Positions 7,434-16,591 of a DNA stretch of 64,000 bases are shown one piece after another. Under the pieces are notes generated by a model that was not told where the DNA came from, made no database searches, and saw nothing but the letters and a program-made list of their open reading frames with translations. The translations under genes were made by a program, and so were the position numbers. This DNA is from UBA6176 sp032119375 (GTDB taxonomy: Bacteria; Verrucomicrobiota; Verrucomicrobiia; Limisphaerales; UBA9464): contig CAYSGH010000007.1 of assembly GCA_964430505.1 (NCBI GenBank), positions 1-64,000 on the forward strand, given 5' to 3'. The stretch's first letter is position 1, and each line of letters starts with the position of its first letter.

Positions 7434-9014
7434 ATGGGCAAACGCTTCTACATCACCACGGCCATCGACTACACGAACGGCGCGCCGCACCTGGGGCACG
7501 CCTACGAGAAGGTCCTCGCGGACGTCATCGCGCGCGCGCGACGGGCGATGGGGGAGGACGTGTTCTTCCTCACGGGCCTCGACGAGCACGGGCAGAAGGT
7601 CCAGCAGGCGGCGGCGGCCGAGGGGAAGGACCCGCAGGCGTATTGCGACGAGCTGGCGCTGCAATGGACGGGCCTGGCACGGGAACTTGGGTTGTCGAAC
7701 GACGACTTCGTGCGCACGACGGAGCCACGGCACCGAGCGGTGGTTCATGCGATCCTCTCCAAGCTCCATGCGTCGGGCGACCTTTACTCGCAGCCGTACC
7801 AGGGCTGGTACTCGGTGAAGGAGGAGACCTTCCTGACGGAGAAGGATCGCAACCCGGACGGGACGTGGGACACGAAGTGGGGCCAGGTCATCCCTCTCAC
7901 GGAGGAGAACTGGTACTTTCGGATGGCGCGGCACCAGGACTGGCTGGTGGCGCACATCGAGGCCAACCCGTCCTTCATCGAGCCCGCGAACCGGCGCAAC
8001 GAGGTGCTGGGCTTCCTGCGCTCTGAACGCCTGGCGGACCTGTGCATCTCGCGTCCGGCCAGCCGGTTGTCCTGGGGCATCCCGCTGCCGTTCGCGCCGG
8101 ACTGGGTCACGTACGTGTGGTTCGACGCCCTGGTGAACTACATCACGGTGCCGGCCGCGCACGGCGACCCGGCGGTGTTGGTTCCCCTGGGGCTTCCCGC
8201 GCCGTCGTCGTCCACGGGCGCGCCGCCGTTGTCTCTGTGGCCGGCCGACGTCCACGTGATTGGCAAGGACATCGTCAAGTTCCATGCCGTGTACTGGCCC
8301 ATCATGCTGCATGCGGCCGGCCTGCCGTTGCCGCGTCAGATCCTCACGCATGGCTGGTGGCAGAAGGACGGGCAGAAGCTCTCCAAGTCCACCGGCAACG
8401 TCGTGGATCCCATCGCGGTCATCCGCGAGTGGGGCCTCGACGCGTTCCGGTATTACGTGGTGCGGGAGCTGGCCATCGGGCCGGATGGCAACTGGACCGA
8501 CGAGGGCTTCCAATCCCGCTACAACGCGGAGCTGGCGAACGGCCTGGGCAACCTCTTGAACCGCGCCGTCAACATGCTCAACAAGTACCGCGGGGGCGTC
8601 GTCCCGGCCGCGTCGTCGGAACTCGCGCCCGACGCCGCGCGCGCGGTCAAGGCGGCCACGGATCGGTTGCGTGGCCACGACCTGCAAGGGGCGTTGGTGG
8701 CCATCTGGGACCTGGTGAACCGGGCCAACCTATACGTGGAGCAGACGCAGCCCTTCAAGCTGGCCAAGGATCCCGCGCAGGCCAGCCGTCTGGAGGAGGT
8801 GCTCTACAACTTGGTGGAGTCGTGCCGCGTCCTCGCGGTGCTCCTCGCGCCGTTCCTGCCGGACACGTCGCGGCGCATGCTGGACCAGCTCCGCGTGGAG
8901 ACAGCGCCGACTTGGACGGAGGCCGCTTGGGGCGGGCTGGCTCCAGGACATCAAGTGGGCGCTCCCCAGCCGTTGTTCCCTCGCAAGGACCTCAAGCCCA
9001 AGGGCGGCGGCTAG
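7434..9014 (+). CDS. metG: Methionyl-tRNA synthetase
   Basis: A 526-residue class I synthetase that charges tRNA-Met. The signature HLGH (in NGAPHLGHAYEKV, residues about 16-28) is the HIGH motif and KLSKS (about 314) is the KMSKS loop. The connective domain lacks zinc-knuckle cysteines (ETFLTEKDRNPDG region), and the protein ends after the anticodon-binding helices without the C-terminal tRNA-binding domain, matching the short bacterial MetRS form. The start at 7434 (MGKRFYITTAIDY) puts the Rossmann fold at the N-terminus; upstream codons in frame run into the previous gene. It converges on the cytochrome biogenesis genes. Confidence 0.95.
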   Translation: MGKRFYITTAIDYTNGAPHLGHAYEKVLADVIARARRAMGEDVFFLTGLDEHGQKVQQAAAAEGKDPQAYCDELALQWTGLARELGLSNDDFVRTTEPRHRAVVHAILSKLHASGDLYSQPYQGWYSVKEETFLTEKDRNPDGTWDTKWGQVIPLTEENWYFRMARHQDWLVAHIEANPSFIEPANRRNEVLGFLRSERLADLCISRPASRLSWGIPLPFAPDWVTYVWFDALVNYITVPAAHGDPAVLVPLGLPAPSSSTGAPPLSLWPADVHVIGKDIVKFHAVYWPIMLHAAGLPLPRQILTHGWWQKDGQKLSKSTGNVVDPIAVIREWGLDAFRYYVVRELAIGPDGNWTDEGFQSRYNAELANGLGNLLNRAVNMLNKYRGGVVPAASSELAPDAARAVKAATDRLRGHDLQGALVAIWDLVNRANLYVEQTQPFKLAKDPAQASRLEEVLYNLVESCRVLAVLLAPFLPDTSRRMLDQLRVETAPTWTEAAWGGLAPGHQVGAPQPLFPRKDLKPKGGG

Positions 9015-9173
9015 CCGGACCGGTTCCGCCGGGTCGTTCGTGCTTGATCGATTTGCCCTCGCAAACCTGGAGTGGCGTGCCTGTCGCCCCGTCCTTGCAG
9101 GACGCTTCCCTCCCTCCTCGGATTGCCGGGCCTTGGCTTCGCCACCAGTTGCCTCCCGGCGGAACCTGCCCCG

Positions 9174-11141
9174 CTAGGCGGCCGCCGCTTGGGTTATGGT
9201 CGTGCCGCGGTGCACCCAAGCACCCGCCACCATGGCGGCGAGGTTGAATGCGGCGAATGCCATCAGGCCCTTGAAGGCCGCGTCGGTGAACCCGTACGAG
9301 TGCAGGCCGATGCCGAGCATGTTGGTTCCGAACCACGACCAGCTCGTGACGATGTTGCCTGCGATGGACAACAGGTGGATGCCGCGCTCGCGCACCATGC
9401 CTCCCCACCGTGCGTGCAGGATCAGCGCGTTCCACAGGACGATGATCAACGCGCCGTTCTCCTTGGGGTCCCAGCCCCAGAACCGGCCCCAGGACTGGTC
9501 CGCCCAAATCCCGCCGAGCACCGTCCCGGTGAAGCTGAACAACGTGGCGAAGCACAGGATGCCATAGACCATCCGGACCAGCGACTTCCCCAGCTCCGGC
9601 GTGAGCGCCCGCCCGCCCACCCCCAACGCCACCCACAACAGCGAGAGGAATCCTGCGACGTAAGTGGACGCATATCCCAGCGTCACGATGACCACGTGCG
9701 TCGCGAGCCAGAAGTTCGTGTCCAGCACGGCACGCATCATCTCCATCGTGTCGCCCGCCTGCGCGAGGTAGTGGGCGACGATCAACGTTGCGAACGACAG
9801 CAGGCCCGCCACCGCAAGGCCCAGCGCATTGCGCCAGAAACGCTCGATCAACAGGCCGAGGGCCGCCGCGCCCCACCCGATGAACACGGCGGAGCTGTAC
9901 AGGTTTGTCACCGGCGGGCGTCCCTCCAGCCACATCCGCGTCAGAAGGCCCGCCGTGTGAACCACGAACGCCGCCATCACCAGCCACCATGCGGCGCGTC
10001 GCACGGGCTCCGACAACGTGAACCAAAAGACGCCCGCCAACACGAACGCCACCATGTAGAGGACCATCGCGGAATAGAACGGCTCCGCCCGGTTGAACAC
10101 CTGTTCCCGGGCCGCCTTGGAAAGCTCCAGGGAGAACGTGGGCGCCAACGTCCCGGCGTATTCGCCCACGGCGGCGTTGAAGCCGGCGGCGTCGCCCTTC
10201 GCTCGCGCGTCCGCCATGCGCGCGAACAACGCGAGGCTGGGATGCATCGGGACGGTGCCTGCCTGGGCGATGAGCCGCGACACCTCGGCCTCGGGGAGCT
10301 GCTCCTCGTTGATCAGGTGCCGGAGCAGCGCGACGGGCACGGAGGATTCCAGCAACGCCTCGCCCATGCGCATCCAGTTGTCGCGCTCGCGCTCGGGATG
10401 GTGCGGCGGCACCACCAACGGCGGCTCCATCCCGTGCATCGCCAGGTACGTCTGCGCATGGTCCAGCATCCGAGTGAGGGCGTTGGTGTCGAACTCGCGC
10501 CCGGAAAACCGCGCGCGGAAGGCCGCCGTCCCGGCCGGGATGGAGGCCGCGTAGTCGGCTAGCTGCCCGGCGAAGGACGTCGCGTTGGGCGGCTGGATCG
10601 TGCTCTGGAGCCGCATGTAGAGGGTCACGGCGGATCCCAGCTTGAGCACCGCCTGCTCGTAGGGGTCGCGCGATGCATCGGCCTTGTCGCGCGCCAGCGC
10701 CGATTGCTCGCGCAGCTTCTCCAGGTTGGGAGCCAGCTTGTTGAAGGAGTAGTGCTTGCCGTCGTCCGCCGGGTCCGACGCGTCCAGCATCGGCAGCCCG
10801 AACAACGACTTCAGGTCCGGGTGGTCGATGCGGAACACGCGCCGCTCGTTGGCGGCCTTCGGCTGCGTCATCAGCTCCAGGAGCCATTCCATCGCCGACA
10901 TCGTCCCGCCGCCGCCCGCCTCGCGGAGGGTTTGCTTGCCTCGGATTTGCAGGAGCGAGTTGCGCGCCACCGAGTCGAGGGGTTGCACCCGGCCGTTGAA
11001 CACGACGGGCAGGCGGCCCATGGCGCCCACGTCGAGGCCGTCGCGGCCGGACGGGGGCGGGGCGAGCTTGGAGCCAGCCCATGCGAGGGCGACGAGGGCG
11101 AGGAGGATGGCTCCCCAGCGCTGGAGGAAGTGGGGCTTCAT
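9174..11141 (-). CDS. ccsA: Cytochrome c biogenesis protein CcsA/ResC type
   Basis: A 655-residue membrane protein of the system II haem-export and ligation complex. After one N-terminal membrane segment there is a long extracytoplasmic region beginning GAMGRLPVVFNGRVQPLDS. The C-terminal half has many membrane helices and the Trp-rich haem-handling motif WGRFWGWDPKENGALI (about residues 553-568). The extended N-terminal part is typical of planctomycete and verrucomicrobial forms, where CcsA and a ResB-like region are linked. Its ATG (11139-11141) overlaps the end of the resB gene by four bases, so the two are translated together. The abundance of c-type cytochromes elsewhere in this window gives it clear clients. 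Confidence 0.92.
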   Translation of the reverse strand: MKPHFLQRWGAILLALVALAWAGSKLAPPPSGRDGLDVGAMGRLPVVFNGRVQPLDSVARNSLLQIRGKQTLREAGGGGTMSAMEWLLELMTQPKAANERRVFRIDHPDLKSLFGLPMLDASDPADDGKHYSFNKLAPNLEKLREQSALARDKADASRDPYEQAVLKLGSAVTLYMRLQSTIQPPNATSFAGQLADYAASIPAGTAAFRARFSGREFDTNALTRMLDHAQTYLAMHGMEPPLVVPPHHPERERDNWMRMGEALLESSVPVALLRHLINEEQLPEAEVSRLIAQAGTVPMHPSLALFARMADARAKGDAAGFNAAVGEYAGTLAPTFSLELSKAAREQVFNRAEPFYSAMVLYMVAFVLAGVFWFTLSEPVRRAAWWLVMAAFVVHTAGLLTRMWLEGRPPVTNLYSSAVFIGWGAAALGLLIERFWRNALGLAVAGLLSFATLIVAHYLAQAGDTMEMMRAVLDTNFWLATHVVIVTLGYASTYVAGFLSLLWVALGVGGRALTPELGKSLVRMVYGILCFATLFSFTGTVLGGIWADQSWGRFWGWDPKENGALIIVLWNALILHARWGGMVRERGIHLLSIAGNIVTSWSWFGTNMLGIGLHSYGFTDAAFKGLMAFAAFNLAAMVAGAWVHRGTTITQAAAA

Positions 11142-12421
11142 GCGACGGCAGGCTTGGAGGTGGGGGACGGTTTGGACGGGCGCGAGCGGCGGCCCACGAA
11201 GGCGACGAGGTGGATGAGGAACTGGACCATGAGCCCGCCGAACACGAGCACGGTCCCAAAATAGGGTCCGAGCCACGAGGGGTTGCGCACGACTTGCAGG
11301 GCGCTCGTGCCGCGGCCGCCCGCCTCGAGCTGCTCGCGGCCCATCTGGAACTGGTAGAACGTCAGCCCGTCGTGTCGCAGCGGCTGGTTCATGTAGATGT
11401 CCACCACGCGCTTCTCGCCTCGTGCCGGGTGATCCAGCTCGACGCGGCTCTCAAAGTTCTTGGGGGTGGTGGTGCCGCGATAGATCTCGTGCTTGGTTCG
11501 GAGGAGCGTGAGCGCGAACGGCTGGTAGTAGCGCGTGGGCCGCAGCTCGACGCGCCAGCCGGATGCCGGGCCCGGGAGACGCTGGGGCAACAGTGCCGGC
11601 GCCACCAGCCAGGTCCCGAGGGACCCGCCGCCCGCCTCCACCTCCACGACGGCGGCTGGCTGGTCCCGGCGGTCCATCGACAACGAGGGCGGCAACGGGA
11701 GCATGACGAAGCCCGCGCCCGCGCCTTGCGACGACGCCGGCGGGAGATTCGTGTCCACCATGGGCGCGCGCCGCCGGACATTGGCGTTCTGCGCCAGTTG
11801 CCGGACCCTCAGCGTGAACGGCACGCGCTCGTGCCGGAACTCGCCGCCCTCCTTGAGCCAGGTGGACGGCACCGCCACCACCAGCTCCCGTTCCCCGCCC
11901 TCCACGTCCGTCACCAGGGCCAGTTCGTGCTTGGCGAAGTCCTCGGAATAGTTGCGCGTCTCGCCCTCGCGGAAGCTCATCTGGCTCTCGCGCGACATCA
12001 GGTCCGTGAAGAGTTGGCCCAGAAGGAGCAGGATGAGGCCGACATGCGTGAGGACGATCCCGGACTTGCTCCATGCGAACTTGAACCGTCGGACATGGGC
12101 CGCGACGAGGTTGGCCAGCAGCAGCCCGCCCACGAGGTAACCGCCCGGGAACACGGGGATGAGCGGTCTCGCGAAGTACGCCTCCGGTGGCAGGGGAGCG
12201 ACCTGGAGCGCGAACAAGTGGGCCGTCTTGCGCACAGCGGCGTTCATGGCGACGGCGTCCACGAAGAAGCTCTTGAAGAAGCGTTCTTGAACCAAGTACA
12301 GCCCCATGGGTTCCTGTGCCAGCGTCCCAAGGAACACCAGCACGATGCCCAGCACGAGCAACGTGACCGTCAACCGCAACGAGCTCAGGAAATCCAAGAC
12401 GCGCCTCGCCATTGGCCTCAT
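11138..12421 (-). CDS. resB: ResB-like cytochrome c biogenesis protein
   Basis: A 427-residue ResB/Ccs1 protein, partner of CcsA in system II: it holds apocytochrome c and haem outside the membrane. Visible are an N-terminal membrane helix (SLRLTVTLLVLGIVLVFLGTLA), a second and third in the first 150 residues (GGYLVGGLLLANLVAAHV and SGIVLTHVGLILLLLGQL), a large soluble domain with IYMNQPLRHDGLTFYQ, and a last helix near the C-terminus. The conserved His of LTHVG probably contacts haem. Start at 12421 gives MRPMARRVL; the internal ATG at 12412 is equally possible. It is first gene of the pair, facing away from the small membrane-protein gene across a 259-base promoter region. Confidence 0.9.
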   Translation of the reverse strand: MRPMARRVLDFLSSLRLTVTLLVLGIVLVFLGTLAQEPMGLYLVQERFFKSFFVDAVAMNAAVRKTAHLFALQVAPLPPEAYFARPLIPVFPGGYLVGGLLLANLVAAHVRRFKFAWSKSGIVLTHVGLILLLLGQLFTDLMSRESQMSFREGETRNYSEDFAKHELALVTDVEGGERELVVAVPSTWLKEGGEFRHERVPFTLRVRQLAQNANVRRRAPMVDTNLPPASSQGAGAGFVMLPLPPSLSMDRRDQPAAVVEVEAGGGSLGTWLVAPALLPQRLPGPASGWRVELRPTRYYQPFALTLLRTKHEIYRGTTTPKNFESRVELDHPARGEKRVVDIYMNQPLRHDGLTFYQFQMGREQLEAGGRGTSALQVVRNPSWLGPYFGTVLVFGGLMVQFLIHLVAFVGRRSRPSKPSPTSKPAVA

Positions 12422-12680
12422 CCTATCTCAATTGAGGAAACTCGACCCGATTTTTTCCTGATTTCAAGAAGCGCTCGGATCGACGAGGCGACGGCGGGCT
12501 TCGTGCCGCCTCCCATCGGGCGGGTGCCCCTGCGATCACGCCCCGAAACCATCCCCTGGCACCGCGCCCGGGTCTTCCGCCTCCCGATGGCCTGGGCGTC
12601 TCCATGAGGCGGACGCATGAACGTTTCCTTGGATGCACCGTTGCCACGCCCCGGAGCCTTCCTGTAACACTTTGAGGGAC

Positions 12681-12863
12681 ATGGGCTTCATGGGGCTGGG
12701 AAAACCAAGGAACCCGGAGGAACACCGCTATTACCTCCTGCCGGGGCAAGGAAGGGGGTCGCGCAACAAGGCGCGTATTCACCTCTTGGCTGCGTGGTCC
12801 GTTGGCATTCTGGCTTCCGCTGCTCTGGGCGCCCTCTTCTGGTGGATGGCCAAGCCACTGTAA
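12681..12863 (+). CDS. Small single-pass membrane protein, function unknown
   Basis: A 60-residue protein starting MGFMGLGKPRNPEEHRYYLL. The first half is charged and basic; residues about 35-55 (LLAAWSVGILASAALGALFW) form one membrane helix, followed by a short tail. GAGGG at 12674-12678 sits just before the ATG, one of the clearer ribosome sites in this window, so I prefer this start over an in-frame ATG at 12633. I do not recognise the family. It lies alone, divergent from resB and 121 bases before the secreted TIM-barrel gene. Confidence 0.6.
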   Translation: MGFMGLGKPRNPEEHRYYLLPGQGRGSRNKARIHLLAAWSVGILASAALGALFWWMAKPL

Positions 12864-12984
12864 CGCCCCTCTCTGCGTGCTCCCCGGCGAGGGGCTCATG
12901 CCCGCGGATCCCTGGGCCGTTCCCCTCCTCCGTCTTCCGTCTTCCTGCTTCCCGTTGCCCGCATTCGCGGGCAGCATTCGCCGC

Positions 12985-13827
12985 ATGATTCCTCGCGTGA
13001 TTTCCCGTTGGGCGGCCTGCGTTGCCATGGTTGCGTTGTGTGTCGTTGGGATGGTCGCCCGGGCTGCCGGGTTGGCAGACCAAGTCGCGCTCCAGACCTG
13101 GACGCTGCGCAACCTGAACTTCGACCAGGTGGTGGAGTTTGCGCAGCGCCACGGCATCAAGGACCTGCAACTCATCCCCAACCACCTCGACTACAAAAAG
13201 GAGTCGAGGGACCAGTGGGCGGCCAAGAAGGCCAAGCTCGAGGCGGCCGGCCTGCGTGCCTACACCTATGGCGTCGCGGGCACGTCGATGAACAAGGAGG
13301 AAAACCGCCAGTTGTTCGAGTTTGCCAAGGCCATGGGGATGAAGCTCGTCGTGGTGGAGCCGGGCGACTTCCGCATCTGGGACAACCTGGAGGAACTGGC
13401 CAAGGAGTATGACATCCGCGTCGCCGTCCATAACCACGGCATCAAGTCCCTGTACGGCAACCCCGCCATCGTGCGGCAGGTCCTGGGCCACCGCGACGCG
13501 CGCCTGGGCGTGTGCCTTGACGTTGGCTGGATCACCAGCGCCCACTTCGACGCCGCCCAGGTCTTCAACGACTACAAGGGCCGCGTCTTCGACATCCACC
13601 TCAAGGACAAGAAGGTCCAGAAGACGGCCAAGGGCGACGACGTGGCCAACGACACCCACGTGGGGCAGGGCGACGCCAACTACGCCGGGTTGTTCAAGGT
13701 GCTTCGCTCGCAGGGCTACACCGGCCGCCTCGCCATCGAGACGGACAGCCAGGACTTTGCACGCCAACCGGATGAGTTCGTCCGCAAGGCCAAGGAGTTC
13801 GTTGCCGGCCTGGAGTCGAGCCGGTAG
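12985..13827 (+). CDS. Secreted sugar phosphate isomerase/epimerase-like TIM barrel
   Basis: A 280-residue protein of the xylose isomerase-like TIM-barrel family (AP endonuclease 2 superfamily). A hydrophobic signal segment (WAACVAMVALCVVGMVARAAG) suggests export. Metal-ligand type motifs are in order: VVVEPGD (Glu), VAVHNHG (His), VCLDVGW (Asp), DIHLKDKK (His) and a final LAIETD (Glu). Such exported members are common in Verrucomicrobia and Planctomycetes and probably act on sugars released by periplasmic hydrolases; the exact substrate cannot be told. The ATG at 12985 was chosen because it begins the signal peptide; upstream in-frame codons are Pro/Ser-rich filler. Confidence 0.82.
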   Translation: MIPRVISRWAACVAMVALCVVGMVARAAGLADQVALQTWTLRNLNFDQVVEFAQRHGIKDLQLIPNHLDYKKESRDQWAAKKAKLEAAGLRAYTYGVAGTSMNKEENRQLFEFAKAMGMKLVVVEPGDFRIWDNLEELAKEYDIRVAVHNHGIKSLYGNPAIVRQVLGHRDARLGVCLDVGWITSAHFDAAQVFNDYKGRVFDIHLKDKKVQKTAKGDDVANDTHVGQGDANYAGLFKVLRSQGYTGRLAIETDSQDFARQPDEFVRKAKEFVAGLESSR

Positions 13828-13939
13828 GTCCCTGCGGCGCGCGCGCCCTGCCGCGCGGGGGAGAGGCTGATGGGGATGAGGCTTGCATCGGCGCGCCCTC
13901 GCAACACCCTCTCGCCGCCCCGCTGGCAGGGGCCCCCGC

Positions 13940-15121
13940 TTGAACGTGACTCCTCGCAAGACCGGCTACTACGTCCTCGAAGGCCTCAACAGCTTCGCGA
14001 CCTCCTATTTCTTCAATTACCTGCTGCAACGCCTGAAGCGGGACCTCGGGATGGAGGACCTGTCCGTGTTGCTCGTGTGCGTCGTCCACGGGTTCCTGTA
14101 CATCCCCTGCTCCTACTACGGCGGCGTGTTTGGACAACGGGCGGGCTACTTCACGTGCCTCGGGCTGGGGATCCTTGGTCAAGGCATCGGCGTGGGGTTG
14201 GCGTGGATGGCTCCCGCTGCATGGGCACAGGTGGCCGGACTTGCCGTCTGGACGGCGTCGATGTGCCTGGTGTGGCCGATGCTGGAGGCGCTGGTGAGCG
14301 AGCGCGAGCCGCGCGACCGCCTGCCCGGCAAGGTGGGCCTCTACAACGTGGTCTGGGCATCCACCGCCGCCGCCGGGGTGTTCTTGGGCGGTTCCATCTA
14401 CCAGCGGTTGGGCGCGGCCAGCTTGTATTGGCTGCCCGTGGGCATCCACGTGGCCCAGCTTGGGTTGCTGGCATGGCTGAAGCCGCGCCATGACGCATGG
14501 GTGGCTGCGGCTCCCACGCTCGCCCCGGTTCGTCCTGCCGACGCCTCCACGCCGCATGGGCCGGCCTTCTTCATGCGGCTGGCATGGCTCGGCAACCCGT
14601 TCAACTACATGGCCATCAACACCGTCCTCGCCATCGTGCCGGCCTTGTCCATGCGCATGGGCCTCGACATCCAGACGGTGGGCTGGCTCATGTCCACGTG
14701 GTTCATCGTTCGCGCCCTGGGCTTCGTGGTGCTCTGGCACTGGCAGGGATGGCACTACCACTTCGGCTGGTACGTTGGCTCCTTCCTGCTGTTGCTGGTG
14801 GGATTCGTCGGGGTCGTGCTCGCGCCCCATGTCGCCGTCCTCGTCCTTGCCCAGGTGGCCCTCGGCTGGGCCAGCGCGCTCCTCTATTACTCGTCCCTGT
14901 TCTATGCCATGGACGGCACCGAAGAGCATGGTGCGCATGGCGGCATCCACGAGGCCTTCATTGGCTGCGGCATTTTCGGCGGCCCTGCCGTCAGCACCGT
15001 CGCCGTCTGGTCCACGGGCAACCCCACGTCCCCGGCTTGGGCCGTGGGGCTGTTCCTGGCGGCCGGCGTCGCCGCCGCATGGGCCATTCGCTCGCGGGCG
15101 CGGAGGCCCTCGGCCGCCTAG
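13940..15121 (+). CDS. Major facilitator superfamily transporter
   Basis: An integral membrane protein of about 393 residues with around twelve hydrophobic helices in two halves, separated by a central loop (about residues 190-215, Pro/Ala-rich). The fold and length fit MFS permeases, but I see no substrate-specific motif. The N-terminus is uncertain: TTG at 13940 (LNVTPRKTGYYVLEG) or GTG at 13946 gives a natural cytoplasmic N-terminus before the first helix, whereas the upstream ATG at 13883 adds an arginine-rich stretch. It follows the TIM-barrel gene by 112 bases on the same strand and could be co-transcribed with it, so a sugar substrate is possible but unproven. Confidence 0.75.
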   Translation: MNVTPRKTGYYVLEGLNSFATSYFFNYLLQRLKRDLGMEDLSVLLVCVVHGFLYIPCSYYGGVFGQRAGYFTCLGLGILGQGIGVGLAWMAPAAWAQVAGLAVWTASMCLVWPMLEALVSEREPRDRLPGKVGLYNVVWASTAAAGVFLGGSIYQRLGAASLYWLPVGIHVAQLGLLAWLKPRHDAWVAAAPTLAPVRPADASTPHGPAFFMRLAWLGNPFNYMAINTVLAIVPALSMRMGLDIQTVGWLMSTWFIVRALGFVVLWHWQGWHYHFGWYVGSFLLLLVGFVGVVLAPHVAVLVLAQVALGWASALLYYSSLFYAMDGTEEHGAHGGIHEAFIGCGIFGGPAVSTVAVWSTGNPTSPAWAVGLFLAAGVAAAWAIRSRARRPSAA

Positions 15122-15160
15122 GTGCCGACGTCGGGATCCGTCTCCGTCGCGGCCGCCGGA

Positions 15161-15568
15161 TTAGGCGCAGCCGCACCCGGGCCCGCAGGAGCCGTCCATG
15201 TCGGACTCCGTGGGCGCGCGCCCCAACTCGAAGGTCTTGCCGACCCAGCGCGCGATGTCCTCCTGCAACCGGATCATGTCCTCGCGGGCTTCCAGGAACT
15301 CGCGGGCGACCTCGTTCGCGACCAACGCCTCGCGTTGGCGCTCGAAGTCGGCGACCTCGGCCTCCCCGAGCATCTCGCCGGACTCCTGCCGCTGCTGCAA
15401 CTGGGCGCCGCGGCGGCTCACGAGATCGAACTGCATGCGGGCCTCGACGTCGCCGGAGAAGCGCTCGATGCGAAGCCGGATGGACTCGAACTCGGGCGAG
15501 CCCGCCAAGGCCTCACAGAGCTCGCGCGTGCGCGCGCCCACGACGTTCCCGTTGACTGTTGCTTCCAT
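15161..15568 (-). CDS. YlbF/YmcA family protein with cysteine-rich tail
   Basis: A 135-residue, mostly α-helical protein with the length and helical pattern of the YlbF/YmcA (Com_YlbF) family; in Bacillus such proteins form the Y-complex that steers RNase Y and carries Fe-S clusters. The C-terminus ends GSCGPGCGCA, with three cysteines in seven residues, a likely metal or cluster ligand set. The ATG at 15568 (MEATVNGNVVGART) is preferred; upstream codons are Pro/Arg-rich. It sits between two convergent or divergent genes with no operon partner. Family call is from overall pattern and is moderately sure. Confidence 0.65.
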   Translation of the reverse strand: MEATVNGNVVGARTRELCEALAGSPEFESIRLRIERFSGDVEARMQFDLVSRRGAQLQQRQESGEMLGEAEVADFERQREALVANEVAREFLEAREDMIRLQEDIARWVGKTFELGRAPTESDMDGSCGPGCGCA

Positions 15569-15716
15569 GCGGCATGAGACGCACGCGGCATGGATTGGTT
15601 CAACCAGCAATTCCGGCGGTGCCGGTGCCGGGTGCCCGCGGCCGGCGTGCGCCCTTCGCTGCCGTTCCGTGCGCCCGTCTTTGATCGTTCCCGCCGATCG
15701 CGCGGTCGATGACGCC

Positions 15717-16586
15717 ATGAACCATCAATGGGCGCTTCGGCGGGCAAGGGCGACGTGGATCAAATGGGTGACGTGCGGGGCCCTGGCAGGGATGGCGTGG
15801 CTGCGGATGGCCGGGCAAGGACTGCCTACCGCCATCGCCGTGCAATGGACGGCGCCGTACCACTCGGAGATGACCGGCACGGAGCCCGTGTGGTTCGGTC
15901 GTGACGGCTCGGCGTTGCTCGGCCAGGTGGGCCGCACGAACTGGCTCTGGGTGGCTTCCGACGGTCGTCGCGCGACGCTGTCCGACCCCTACTTCGGGGA
16001 CATGATGCAAAACTGGGGAATCGTGTACCTCACGTCGCGGGCCTTCCTCACGGAGGTCCGCACGGGCGGCATGATGGCCACGAACTCGGACTGGCGCCTG
16101 TATCGCCGGGGCGAGGACGGGTCGGTGACGGTCTCGATCCTGAAGGTGGGCGGCACCGCGTATCCGCCGACGTCGGGGACGACCGCGATCCTGAGCGGCC
16201 GAAGCGTGACGCGGGCGGTGTCCCGTTTGCCGCCCGACGGCTGGTTTGCGAGCGAATTGGACACGGGCTCCGGGCCGACGGGGACGGTTCCGAACCGCAT
16301 GTTGACGTTGTACAAGGTGGACGGCACGGCGTTGGAGACGGGCACGGCCCGGCCGGTGCTGGCGCTGGAGCGCGGGCAGCCGATGCAACTGCGGATCGAG
16401 CTCGCGTCCGCCGCGCCGGTGGTGGTCCAGACCTCGGAGGACCTCAAGAACTGGCTCCCATGGGCGGCGTTGCTGGAGCCTGGCGCGTCCGTCTTCCTGC
16501 CGGTGACGGACACGGGCAAGGCACGTCGTTTCTTCATGGTCCAGCAGCTGGACGGGGCGGCCGGGCGGGGAAACCCTTGGGAATAG
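15717..16586 (+). CDS. Exported protein of unknown function
   Basis: A 289-residue protein with an N-terminal hydrophobic segment (WIKWVTCGALAGMAWLRMAG) that could be a signal peptide or anchor. The rest is rich in short β-strand-like stretches. The C-terminal part (LRIELASAAPVVVQTSEDLK, then NWLPW) resembles the β-sandwich ends found on many verrucomicrobial secreted proteins ('xxSxDLxNW' motif). I recognise no catalytic motif. The ATG at 15717 is chosen because it begins the hydrophobic segment. It ends six bases before the convergent methyltransferase gene. Confidence 0.6.
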   Translation: MNHQWALRRARATWIKWVTCGALAGMAWLRMAGQGLPTAIAVQWTAPYHSEMTGTEPVWFGRDGSALLGQVGRTNWLWVASDGRRATLSDPYFGDMMQNWGIVYLTSRAFLTEVRTGGMMATNSDWRLYRRGEDGSVTVSILKVGGTAYPPTSGTTAILSGRSVTRAVSRLPPDGWFASELDTGSGPTGTVPNRMLTLYKVDGTALETGTARPVLALERGQPMQLRIELASAAPVVVQTSEDLKNWLPWAALLEPGASVFLPVTDTGKARRFFMVQQLDGAAGRGNPWE

Positions 16587-16591
16587 GGGAA

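Noticed and set aside
9090..9104. Short hairpin CGTCCT-TGC-AGGACG between convergent metG and ccsA
   Set aside because: Stem of six with a three-base loop and no T-tract on either side; not enough to call a terminator.
9072..12607. Plus-strand open frames opposite ccsA and resB
   Set aside because: Antisense shadows; His/Arg/Gln-rich translation against two clearly recognised minus-strand genes.
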